DNA of 64,000 nt from Istiophorus platypterus (Eukaryota > Chordata > Actinopteri > Istiophoriformes > Istiophoridae): NCBI GenBank assembly GCA_016859345.1, contig CM029124.1, positions 23,761,480-23,825,479 on the forward strand. Reading direction: 5' to 3'. How positions within the stretch are numbered: position 1 is the first letter of the stretch; each line of letters starts with the position of its first letter. A program made the translations under genes and the position numbers. Of this stretch, positions 11,401 to 22,260 are shown one piece after another. A model generated the notes under the pieces. The model worked only from the letters and a program-made list of their open reading frames with translations, was not told the DNA's origin and ran no database searches.

Positions 11401-11939
11401 TGTTGTTACCACCAACGAGGAAACACTAACGCGGGGCTATTAATGGTGACTTATTAAATTTGTAGATGAATATAAATATCTGGGGACAGTAACTAATTAA
11501 ACAAGTGTCCTGGGATTGAAACACAGGAGGCACTGCAGGAAAAGATTACAGCAGATTTACTACATGCGAAACTTTATAGTTTGAAGTGGACACACATATG
11601 ATGGGTTCTCTTCTATTGTTCGTTTGTGTACTGTATTTTAACTTTCCATTTTACAGCTTGGTATTTCTCAATGTCTCTAGTTAGTACGAACTCAATAAGA
11701 TTGTCAATATGTCTAGAAAGAACAACTTAGTATGACAGTATTTTGGGAGTCCTGAATGGCAGGGAAGGCGAGGCAGGCCTCCGTGATGTTTCACACCCTC
11801 TCCGGTGCATACGAGCTGTTACCATTAGGACGGAGGATATCGCTTCCTTAAACCTTCCAGTGAAGCTCTGTTCAACGTTTTTTTAAGATAGGAGAAATGT
11901 GTCACATGTACCTAATTCCTGATTCAAGATGATGTTGCT

Positions 11940-12460
11940 ATGGAGCCATTTAATGTTGACTGCTGTTTGTGGACTCCAGCTCAGCGTTCAACAAGATAAA
12001 CCCTCAGCACCTGGCAAGCAAACTGTACACTGAGGCCTGCCCCCCTGCAACTGTATACTGGACAGAAATAACACCTCCAAAACCATCACGCTGAGCACCG
12101 GCTCCTATCAGGGCTGTGTGCTGAGTCCTCTTCTCTTCACCCTGATGAGCCATGATTGCTTTGCCAAGTCCATTACTAATCATACAGTACACGGACGATA
12201 CAACGGTTGTGGCCTTATCCACGATGATGAGGAGCTGGCATACAGAAAAGAGGTGGAGCACCTTGTGGGCTGGCGCGACACAAGCCGTCTGGCCCTGAAT
12301 GTCAAGAAAACTAAGGAGATTGTTGCTGACTTCAGGAGAAAATGTGGGGAGGAAAAACCTGGGGCTGCCGTCTGGCAGAAGGCATCGGGGCATTTGGTGT
12401 AGAACAACCAAACTCAACAAAAGTGTCTTCTCCACTACCATCAGACTCTGGAACTCTCTG
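11940..12460 (+). mobile_element. Non-LTR retrotransposon relic (CR1/L2-type reverse transcriptase)
   Basis: A plus-strand stretch reads GCVLSPLLFTLM, then, after a frame change, YTDDTTVVAL, which is the polymerase YxDD motif. Then come EELAYRKEVEHLVGW and LALNVKKTKEIVADFRR, a recognisable RT palm region. It is truncated at both ends and frameshifted inside the catalytic motif. Possible 3' flanking sequence runs to about 12840. Confidence 0.82.
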
Positions 12461-15359
12461 TACTATGTGCCTGTGTAGTATTCAATAGTAGTATATCATG
12501 TGCAATATATTTTACAACACGGTGCATACTGTATACACTGTGGATTCACTGTACGCACGGTAAAAACTTTATCTCTTCTTTATTCAATAGCACATTTTTT
12601 CATTATCGCCAAGTACATTTTATGCCACTACATATTTATGTCTTAATTTTATTATATGTCTTAGTGTATATTTTTAAGCCAGAGCAACATAATTACGTTC
12701 TGTTGTCTACCTGTCTGGTGTGTGCTCTGAATGACAAAGATAGTCTGATTTGTTGTTAAATGTCTGTATTCAACTGTCCCTTGTTGTAGTTGTATTTGAC
12801 TGATAGTTGCCACAGACAAAGAGAATTTCTGAAAGGATAATCACAGTGCATTTATTATGTTGATATTGTTCATCCTGCATCATTACTGTGTATTTACTCT
12901 TCACCCTATGTCATCACACTGTATTGACTGTGTTTATACTGTTCGTACCTCATTATAAGTATTCAGACTGTATTCATAGTGTAAATAACCAACCAACAAA
13001 GGATTACATCAACTGAAATATTGAAATATAAAGTCTCTAAAATTGAATTTTCACCCAGTAGCATGGATAATCTTCTTGACAATCTGCTGTCTTATGCTGC
13101 ATTAAACAATCTGTTTGTGTTCATAAGTGTGGAAAAATTAACAGTTATGTTTTATTCTTAATCTCTGCTTCATTCACAGATGAAAATAATGAATCTCATA
13201 GATGGTAAACAGTAAACCAGTCATAGTGGTTTGCTGTGTAGCCTGAACAGGATTTCATGTTGTCTTTGCTCTATGAATCTGTCACATCTAAAACCACCTG
13301 ATGTAAGATACAAAGCAAGGCATGAACTGACCCCTATCTGCCATTAAATATTCAAAGCATATCAACAAGTTTATTTACTTGCTATTTACTTGATTTACTT
13401 GTTTTATACCACCTAAATTATACATTTTCCATTACAGGTGTTTATGGTAAGACATTAACATTATGTATGCAGATGTGAGAATAAAATGGGTGGTGAAATT
13501 GATTGATGTCTGGATTATACATGCATGATACTGAGTGATGTTTTGTGTTTTAAGCATGCAATAATACTACTATTGGGTGTATTACTACATCACCTATAGG
13601 TTGTGTCTATTGATACATACCAGGTCCTACTGGCATTTGCCACTTGTTGGCACATACCAAGTATCAAAGGTAAAAACTTTGTCCAAGGCTTCACTCGCTA
13701 TGCTAATGCTTTAGCTCTTGTTTAGCTGTAAGGAACAAAATAGTGTTTGTAGAAGAAGTGTTATCTTGTATCTAAACTACCAGAATTACTCTGTAAGTGT
13801 TGGTGAAAGGTGGCACCTCTCAGTGGAACACAAATGCCATGCTCTTACATGGCACACAGCAGAGTCAGCAGTGACATACCACTATCATTTGGCATATTGA
13901 AACAAAAATAGCATATGATCACCCACTTTTTGACTTCAACCTCACTGTTCAAATAGATTATCTTTATTACCTTAGAAGCATGAGTGTGATCAATTCATTT
14001 CATGACAGGCTATGGATTAGATTTTGACATTTTTTGTGCCAAAATGTGAAATTGCATCCTAACTGAGGTATCGGACACATAGTAAGCAGGAATAGGTTTC
14101 CAGGGGAGGTAAACCAAGGTTATTCAGAGCAGAGCACACAATAATCTGCCCAGTAGCTGCTAAGATTACGTTAGTGAAAGAAAAAGGAACCTCATGGGAC
14201 AATTCCATCTATTATCTATCTATTATCATTATAGACTGAGTGAAAAACTATTTGATATAGTCTTTCGAAAAAATACTCTACTTACTGTTTATTGCTTTCA
14301 ACCTCTGATTCATATGATAACCAGAGGGACAAAATTCACCACCCAGCCACCTAAAGTAATAAAATATACAAAAGTTAAATTTAATAGTGAGATTCAGATG
14401 AGATAAAACCATATGTCCTCCATTTAGGCAATTTTCCAATTTAAATCCCATTTGCCTGTGAATGGAAAAGGACACTGATACATTTAACTGCTGTTTTCAC
14501 ACATTTCCAGGTAAAATGTGCTGGATTCTATTGATCCACAAAAGGTTTCTATGTTGTTTAGAAATGGATTATATATACATTTACATTGCACTGCGAAATA
14601 TATTTAATCAACATTTTAACAAGCAAACAAACAATTCTCTCAATCAGAAATGGCTTTTAAAAAACACAGCATTTGAAAGTGTTCGATTTAAAACATCTGC
14701 CCTTTCTGAGCCTTGAAAATGACAAATGGCAATAATGACCTATCAAATAAGATAAAAATGAAATTATACAAATATATTTCTATACATTGAGTTAAATGAA
14801 TATAATATCATTTATATCTCCTTGTGTGCAAGAAATAATGTTGGAAAAGCTGCAAGGGAAAAATGGGGGTATAGCTTTGTGGAGGAGTTTGTAGATGAAA
14901 AAAATGTAAGTAAAAATAAATCAACTGGTTGTGTACTTATTAAATCTTTTATTGGCAAGAGTAAAAATGTAAGTCTTTTTAGTTAGACTCTATATCAAGT
15001 CTAACTTACTGGACATAGCTACCCATACTGTTTAACCACTGTTTGTTTTGTTTTGTTTTGTTTTTTTCTATTGTGGCAAAAAAAGCCTCTTATTTTCAAA
15101 GAAGGTGACCTGAAATGTTTCCAATTATGGTAAAATTTTCCAATTTACTTTGAAAGCTTAACTGAATACAAAAAAATTCTATTCTATAGGAAATTTCAAA
15201 GGCAGTTCAGACTTCTTGATTTTTTTGAGGAGCCAGTAAGTGTTATATATTTATATAATCCTAATCCCATAATTCAGTTAAGGTTAAATAAAAACAAAAA
15301 TAAAGAAGACAAGAACGAGTGCAGCATGGGATACTTTATTATCTACTGGGGTAGATGAA

Positions 15360-15800
15360 GCAGTTTAGCTGGGGTTTGCTATGCATAACCAAAACTTCTT
15401 ATCATACAAGGTGTCATCCTTTTGTCCTAGCATTCCACTGGGATCTGTTCATGGAATATTTATTCTTGTTTATAGCAATGATTTACCACATGCTGCAGAG
15501 CTGGTGTACATTTTTTGCATACAACAGTATTTGTATGCTCTATTCCCACAAGAATCCAGTTATTATACGTAAAGAGGTTAAGAAAAGGGTTAGGGAAAGT
15601 CTAAAAGAGTTTAAATCATGTTTAGGAAATACGATCACATGGAAGTTCCTAAATTTATCCATCACTCACTTAATAAAAGATTACCATCTTGTTTTCATAG
15701 TCTGAAATGATGCATACATACAGTATTCAATTATATTGGAGGCCACAAAGTTTGGAATTCCCTCCGAAAGGACATGAACAATCTATCTCCATTGGCTAAA
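15360..15800 (+). mobile_element. Non-LTR retrotransposon relic (second RT fragment)
   Basis: A frame-shifted plus-strand segment contains PLGSVHGIFILVYSNDLPHA, resembling the GSxLGPLLFxIYxNDLP motif of LINE RT. Further on is a KFGIPSE/LWNSL-like tail. It is heavily decayed. The 116-residue ORF over it mixes frames and is not a host gene. Confidence 0.6.
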
Positions 15801-15962
15801 ATGGTAAGTTTATTTGTCCGCTACTTTTATTTCTCTTATAGTGTTATTACTGTTGTCATATTGTTTGTTGTGACATAGCCGATCAACTCAATACTAAAAA
15901 TGCTAAATGGTTCACCACATGAGTAGGGACACGAAAACTAAAAGTGCAGTGGGGTTGGTTTG

Positions 15963-15972
15963 GTGTGTGTGT

Positions 15973-16003
<31 letters not shown>

Positions 16004-16004
16004 G
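15963..16004. repeat. (GT)n-(G)n simple repeat
   Basis: About 12 GT units followed directly by 18 G residues. Confidence 0.95.
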
Positions 16005-16228
16005 CAGGGATGCAGAGGATGCAGAGACAGGGTTAGGCCCAGCAATAGGTAAAGGGTTACAGTGGGTTAGGGAACATTGGATTGACATTTTACATATACA
16101 TTTTTCACTGTATTAACTTTATTCCTGAACTCATACATTCATTATAAGCTTTATAAGAGTAGTATTTATTGCAGGACTGTTGTATCAGATTGCTTTACAC
16201 TGTATAGGTGTCAATGCCCTGTAAGTAC

Positions 16229-16234
16229 TTTATT
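16229..16234 (-). terminator. Candidate GPRIN poly(A) signal
   Basis: This is the first minus-strand AATAAA after the GPRIN stop, about 320 nt downstream. Two more follow at 16165-16170 and 16118-16123. Confidence 0.5.
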
Positions 16235-16551
16235 GTGAAGACCTGCCTGCAAGGAGTGGCCCTCTGAAAAACCAGGCACTCCACAGCTGCAGGAATTATA
16301 TTTCCATTTGTTGAAATATTGTACCATGAACAACAAATAACTGAGTATACATATATTTGTTTATCATTAGTTTCCTTTTCAGCAAAGACATATAAGACAT
16401 CATTTCATTTGAAGCTTTCCCACTGTTACAGGCCCTTCTTTAAGTATGATCAGTTCAGATGGGTGACATTTGAAGTTGAGGCTATGAGTAGCTATATTGG
16501 CTACTGAACACAGTGTTCAGGTACTGTCGCGTCCATCAGCCAGCTAGTAAG

Positions 16552-18132
16552 TCAGTCGACAGCAGTGGTGGTGCGAGAGCAGCAGGTCTGGATGGAGCCG
16601 ATCATTCTGCTCCTCTTTCTTTGATAGCCGGTGTTTCCACTATGCCGAGAGGTGTTAGTATTCTGGCGTGAGAGCTTGGATGCACGGTTTGCTGTCTCCT
16701 TGATCTGTAGCTCCAGGTGTCTCTGGATGGCAAGACCCAGCTCCTCAGGGTCCACAGAGGCCCCATACACCTCCCATGTCATACCTTCTGCATCCCACTT
16801 CACTTCTTTCACTGGGGACCTGGGAGGTCCACCCAGTTTCTTGCGTCCATCACTGTCAGTGTTTTTCCGTGATGGAGTCTGGCTGCAAGAAGTCTCACTT
16901 CTCCTCTCCTCTGCCAGACAGATCTGGGGGAACACATGAGGTGTGGCAGTCTGTCTTGTCTGCACCCCAACATCCCTCAGCTCTCTGTGGGCTGTCATAG
17001 TCCCAATGTCACGGGTCATGGTTCTAACAAGGCCAATGGGACTGCCGCAGCACTCTCCTCCACTTAAGTGTTTATGGGATTGCAGCCCAGCATCAGGAGG
17101 CAGCGGGCGGATCCAAGAGCAGTTGACGTTGCAGCACTGCAGCAGATGTTTGGCATCCAGGCCTGTCTCACTGACAGAGGAGATGAGGCGAGGCAGGGTG
17201 AGGTGGCTCATCACTGAAGGAGGCACCATTTCACGCTGGATGTTGCAGCCTGGCTCTATGCCTGCCAGGCGTGGCAGCAGCTGGGAAGGGGCTGGGATGG
17301 GCTGGGGATGGCAGTAGGCAGCAAATGTGTCCTCAAAATTAGCTTGATGGATGTAAGAGCCATAACTGAGTGCCTGGTCACATTTTGGGAGAAGATTGCC
17401 CTTTTCTTCAACACCCTCCCCTTCTTTTGCTGCCTTGGGGGCAGAGATACAGACACACCTGTTCTGAGGCTGCTGTACAGTACTTTTTCCACTGTTGACC
17501 CGTTGGCAAATAGTGGTGACAATGTTGCACTGTTGCAGCTGCATGGGTTGCTTGCAGGCTAACGCAGAGTGACTCTCAACTTCTTGGACATGCTTATCTC
17601 CTACATGGTAAGTAAGGACACAAGTCTCACCATCTGGAGCCTGGGGGGCCACAGCTTGTTTAACCAGAGGTAGAGTGTCTGAGTGACTCCTGTGAACAGG
17701 CAGAGAGGCTGGCTTTATATTCTTTAGTGTCCTGTCAGCCTGAGGTGTGTCATTGGTTGCATTCAAGACTGTCTCACGGTGATGTGAAGGTTTATAAGTC
17801 TCAGTCTGATTATGGGGCCCGCTTGAAGCCCTGGGGGGCACACAGTGTTTAGATGGGCTTTGTTCCTGTTCACCATGCGCTCTGCTGACCCTCAGATTGG
17901 AGCAGTTAATTTCTCCGGTAGGAGGAGTAGCTGTACAGACCTCACTGACAGCCTCCTTTGGCTCCTCTTGGCAGGTGTAACCTGGTCTTCCAGTTTCCAG
18001 TCTGGAGGGTTTTGTTACCTGTGTGCAGCTTTCTGAGCCATAGAAGAGGGACTGACCAGAGAGGGTTGATTCCAAGGAAACAGTTCCCCCCTGTTGGTAG
18101 AGCTCCAACACAGGACGCCTGGCCTCTGCCAT
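16552..18132 (-). CDS. GPRIN-family protein, GPRIN2-like (G protein-regulated inducer of neurite outgrowth)
   Basis: GPRIN proteins bind active Gi/Go/Gz alpha subunits at the plasma membrane and promote neurite growth. This is a single coding exon of 526 residues. The N-terminal 370 residues are low-complexity and Ser/Pro/Thr/Gln-rich, with no fold recognised. A motif cluster RDIGTMTAHRELRDVGVQT follows, as in the family. The conserved C-terminal GPRIN domain contains VKEVKWDAEGMTWEVYGASV and LGLAIQRHLELQI. A Cys-Cys pair at 517-518 corresponds to the palmitoylated pair known in GPRIN1. The acceptor TTCTTAAAG|GTTTTCC lies 7 nt before the ATG, so a non-coding exon precedes it. GPRIN2 is preferred on length and general look, but GPRIN1 and GPRIN3 are not excluded. 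Confidence 0.85.
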   Translation of the reverse strand: MAEARRPVLELYQQGGTVSLESTLSGQSLFYGSESCTQVTKPSRLETGRPGYTCQEEPKEAVSEVCTATPPTGEINCSNLRVSRAHGEQEQSPSKHCVPPRASSGPHNQTETYKPSHHRETVLNATNDTPQADRTLKNIKPASLPVHRSHSDTLPLVKQAVAPQAPDGETCVLTYHVGDKHVQEVESHSALACKQPMQLQQCNIVTTICQRVNSGKSTVQQPQNRCVCISAPKAAKEGEGVEEKGNLLPKCDQALSYGSYIHQANFEDTFAAYCHPQPIPAPSQLLPRLAGIEPGCNIQREMVPPSVMSHLTLPRLISSVSETGLDAKHLLQCCNVNCSWIRPLPPDAGLQSHKHLSGGECCGSPIGLVRTMTRDIGTMTAHRELRDVGVQTRQTATPHVFPQICLAEERRSETSCSQTPSRKNTDSDGRKKLGGPPRSPVKEVKWDAEGMTWEVYGASVDPEELGLAIQRHLELQIKETANRASKLSRQNTNTSRHSGNTGYQRKRSRMIGSIQTCCSRTTTAVD

Positions 18133-20689
18133 GGAAAACCTTTAAGAAGAAATAAAAAACAATATTTGGTTGTTTTGCACTTGATCAGCTCAGAAACAAC
18201 ATACACATTACACAGAAAATCCCATGTCCTGGCAATTTTTTAATGTCAGGTAGACGCTTAACTAACACTAAAATTAGGCTAACACTAATCCTTACCTGGC
18301 TGTCCATCCAGGCCAGATCAAATAATCCCAAACCCTATAAAGTTCTGCACAGTTATCTATCACCATATATGTCACCATATGTGTCACCATATATGTTACC
18401 ATATGAACCCCACTCACAGAAGGCTGCTCCTCTGTAAACTCTGATCCTGTAGAATATGGCTGGATGAACCTGATGGGGGCCCAGGAAAAATGAGTAACAG
18501 GCTCCACTTTTCTTCTTTCTCATGTATTATTTATAGCTATCCTGTACTGTAATATTATGTAATATTATAAAACCTCAGGCTTGCCGTGTGGTAATTTGAA
18601 AAAACACACATAAAAGCTGATGTGTGTCTGATAATGTTGTCTAATGATGTCCCAGGCAGCACAGTATCAACTGAAGTTACATCACCGCTGCACAAAGTGT
18701 GGAAAAAACCATTTAATCACCACTAGCTGGCAGTTAGTCTTTAAATCAAGTGACCAAACCTCAAACACAAATCTGTGTGAAGAAGCCTGGCATCTACAGG
18801 TGAGGACAGGTACTGAACTGTTACTGACTGATCTTTGATAGATGATGATACTCTACCAGGACAGCAATTATTTAACAAGCAGTTCAGTCCCTGTGATGGT
18901 CTTTAAATGTCTAGGGTAAACTCACCACAGCTTCCCCCAGTGAGTAAATATAAAACTGAAGTTATATGGCCAGCCAGGCTACACATTGAGTTTTTTCTGT
19001 CATTTTATTCAGCAATGATAAGTTTGAAATCATTTCTGTAATTTGATGATAATATTAAATATGACACTAAGAACAGAAATCCAAATATTGAAAAGCACGC
19101 GTTGAATCCGTATCAAATGGGATCAAGATGTCAGTGCCACTCAAAGTCTACTCCATATTCTACACCCTGTAGTGCATGTGCTCACACCTGAAAAGTGAGA
19201 AAATTAAGTGTACTCAAAAAAGTCATTATGCAAACTAAGGTACACTACTGTCCTACAACGCAATGCAAAATTAATTAATTAATTAATTAATTTTTTTTTT
19301 TTTAATTTGAGAAGCTACTGATGGAAAACATTAAAATTAATAGTGAATAGTGGTGAAACAGCTCCAGGAACAACTCAGAAAACAAACCATTTCATCTCTG
19401 GAACAGTTTGCCTTCCTTCTGTAAGGTATTTTCTGCAAAAAGTATACAGCATGATTTAGTGTGAAGAACGGAATTAGGACACATGTAAGACACATAATAA
19501 TCCTCTTACATGCAAGTTTCTTCATAGCAGAAAAAAAGTCTTTCTGCAAATTTTTAACCCTAGTACTATGCCTCAAAGTATACTAATAAGAAAAGAATGC
19601 TTCTACACTAATTTGATGAGTTAAATAAATAATAAAAATAAAGTGAAGTCAGTTGATGGCTGAACTAACGATTACAAACTCTGACATGGTTCTGAATGTG
19701 AGTACTAAACAATTTAAGTTGACCTGATTTAAACTAAGAAACTGATCCAATAACACTGCCTAAATCTATAAAAGATGAGTCCATTAATTAATAGGTTAAT
19801 TGGTGGCACAGATGTACACTTCAGAGTTAGTTATTCAATTTAAAATTAAAAATGAAACCTGAATGGAAATCTAGACCCTGACATTTACTGGGCTTCCTTG
19901 CTGAAATCTGCTTTTTTTTGACAAGCAAAATAACTGTTGGAGAGCAAAATTTTAAGCAAACGTGCTTGTAAAATGGTGTGTACAGGTACAGGTACACAGA
20001 ATAGGAAAATGCTACTCAAACCAAAGCTGACTTCTCCAAACCACATTAATGTTGCTGCAACTGTTAACTGTTCATCTATTGGGCAAAATTTGTTTGAATA
20101 ATCTTAATGCATTGTACAAAATCTATAAACACAAGACAAAACATGCAGGGGCTTCAACAAGTGGCTTGATCAGATCTTCAAGATAAAATCATAGAGCATC
20201 ACAGACGATAGCCCTAAAGCTACATGGAACAACACTCCCATACCTCAAGCCATTTGAACATCTGGCCTAAAAACGTCTTGCATAGTAATGACCTCTGATC
20301 AGCTATAGAACCTATCAGACATATTAAAACTGGTTAGAGGAAAAATGTTCCAGGAATTTGAGTGTGGCAGGAAACCTTTGTTACATGTCCCTGCCCATCA
20401 AATGTCATTTATAACCAGAATATCTGGTCTAAGAATAACATTCAAATGAGTGATTTTATACAGACAGAAAAACCTTCAACCCTGATTCAAATAAGGAATG
20501 CAAAAACAAACAAAACAAAAACAGGTTAAACCTATTCAAGCATCTCCATTTCAGTTGCAGCCGACACACATCACACATCCATCTTAGCTTTATTTCTTCA
20601 TTTTCTCCAACTCTCTGGCTATATCAACTGGATTTCAATCAAATTTAAAGGATAGAATAGGAGTTTCTTGGACAATATACAGTATCAAT

Positions 20690-21250
20690 CTTATTTTGGT
20701 TGGTCTTGCATAGCATAAAGACTGAGAACAGTGGGGAAACAGCTAGCCTGGCTCTGGCTCTGTGCAAAGCTCAGAAACACACCCATCAACACCTCTAACG
20801 CTCACTGATGTCCATATTGTATTTCATGTATGAAATCAGTACATCACCAGAAACATTAAAATGGCAGTTTTTGGTTTTAGGGGGAGTCACATGCTAATAA
20901 ACAACAGTTTTCCATTTGCCCACTACTTCTCTGCTTCATTGCTAGGTATAGCGCAGGTAACCAGATATAAAAGATGAGCACAGGTTTTGGTCTCTGTACA
21001 GGCACAATGGTACCAAACCTGGCAACCTCACTGACTTTTCATGACCCTGCCCAGCAGTCACTGCACTCACAGTTGTTAGACAAGAAATAATTCCAGCATG
21101 AGTCCCCCTAACAAAACCAAAAACGAATAAGTCAACAGTTTTCAACATCAGCCTGAGAGGAAAGTGTATATTTGAATGTTGGACAGAGCCAGGCTAGCTG
21201 TTTCCCTCTAGTTCCAGTCTTTATGCTAAGCTAGGCTAACCACAGCCTGA
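20690..21250. mobile_element. MITE with about 46-bp terminal inverted repeats
   Basis: The left arm 20711-20756 (TAGCATAAAG ... AGCTAGCCTGGCTCTG) is the reverse complement, with a few mismatches, of the right arm 21184-21228 (CAGAGCCAGGCTAGCTG ... CTTTATGCTA). There is no coding sequence between the arms. This ending is common in fish genomes. Confidence 0.75.
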
Positions 21251-21894
21251 ATCCAGTGCTGTGCTTAACACACAGATATGATATATTTTTCTATTTATCT
21301 CACTCTGAGAGAGAAGGGGAATAAGTGCACAGAATGCTTAACAATTATTCTAAAAACAGTTGCAGGATGATTCTAATTTTGTGAACAGCTGGCCGGGTCC
21401 GGATTACGTCATGAAAATGTTTGCATCATGAAGCGAGTCGCAAGATTCAGATGGCAGCGTATGCTAACCGTGCTAAGTGTGAAGGTGTGTTAAATCCCTG
21501 CATGAAGTGTCTCAGATATTTAAATATAAGTGTTGGGAACTTAATTTAAAAGTTACTGGGCCAATATAATTTCAGCCTGAATTTTAAATATATAGTTTGT
21601 CTTCAGATGCTGTTTTGTATGCTATTTTGATTATAGTCCAAAACTTGATTTTAAAATTTTGTAACACACAGATAACAGGTCTGGGAAATGTTCTGGTTCT
21701 GACTCGTTCGAGGACGTGCAGTGTCTCTTGGTGCTAAAATTATCCCAGGAGGTGGGCTGAACCCCCTCGGACCAGAACCAAAGACTTTTACATCACACCC
21801 TTCAGCACATCATTCTCACAGTTGGATTCACACCTGTGAACACAAAACATACATTGCACAGTATATTTCCACAGAGACATGCAATAAGAATTAC

Positions 21895-21917
21895 ATACAC
21901 ACACACACACACACACT
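21895..21917. repeat. (AC)n microsatellite
   Basis: About 11 CA units, within the tentative GPRIN 5' intron, close to the putative donor. Confidence 0.9.
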
Positions 21918-21981
21918 GATATAAGATCAATGTATTCCTCGTGAGAAAAGATGATTTGAACGTTTTCATCCACCAGCTTAC

Positions 21982-22260
21982 CTTTCACAGTGGTCTACTT
22001 TCTGCTGAAGGTCTATCTTCCCCTCTTTCCGATGAGTCGGGTGATGGGAGCAGTTTCTTAGAAAGCCTTCATCCTCCTCCTCCTCACATCCACAGGTGAC
22101 CGCTCCCTCACTCTCTATCTTTACATCCATGCCATTCACGGAGCTGCCTGAGATCCCTCTTTGCTCTCCTCCAAAGCCTCCTCTTCTCTCCCTCCTTTGT
22201 CTCAGCAGCTGTGCACAAGATGGAGGAGACCCTGAGATAATCCTCTCCTACATCTGATTA
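21982..22260 (-). other. Putative non-coding first exon of the GPRIN gene
   Basis: The minus strand ends at GTGAAAG|GTAAGC, a strong donor in the right direction and the only good one I noticed upstream of the GPRIN acceptor. The sequence is GA-rich on the minus strand (AGGAGGAGGAGG). The 5' limit is a guess and no TATA or CpG island is obvious. Confidence 0.35.

Larger units (their letters stand above)
11401..16117. other. Intergenic region between POLR1C promoter and GPRIN 3' end
   Basis: AT-rich DNA holding two non-LTR retrotransposon relics (11940-12460 and 15360-15800) and a GT/G tract at 15963-16004. I found no host gene or RNA gene here. Confidence 0.6.
18140..21981 (-). other. Probable 5' UTR intron of the GPRIN gene
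   Basis: Bounded by the acceptor before the GPRIN ATG and a donor-like AAAG|GTAAGC at 21981. It contains an AATT repeat (19271-19290) and a MITE (about 20690-21250), with no ORF of note. The left border is firm; the right border is inferred. Confidence 0.5.

Noticed and set aside
12118..12402. 94-residue plus-strand ORF as a host gene
   Set aside because: It is a frame-shifted LINE reverse transcriptase fragment; the YxDD motif lies in another frame.
15355..15705. 116-residue hydrophobic plus-strand ORF as a membrane protein
   Set aside because: It overlaps a decayed LINE RT fragment in a different frame; the hydrophobicity reflects T-rich sequence.
16631..17562. Plus-strand ORFs of 74-124 residues
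   Set aside because: They are antisense shadows of the GPRIN coding exon.
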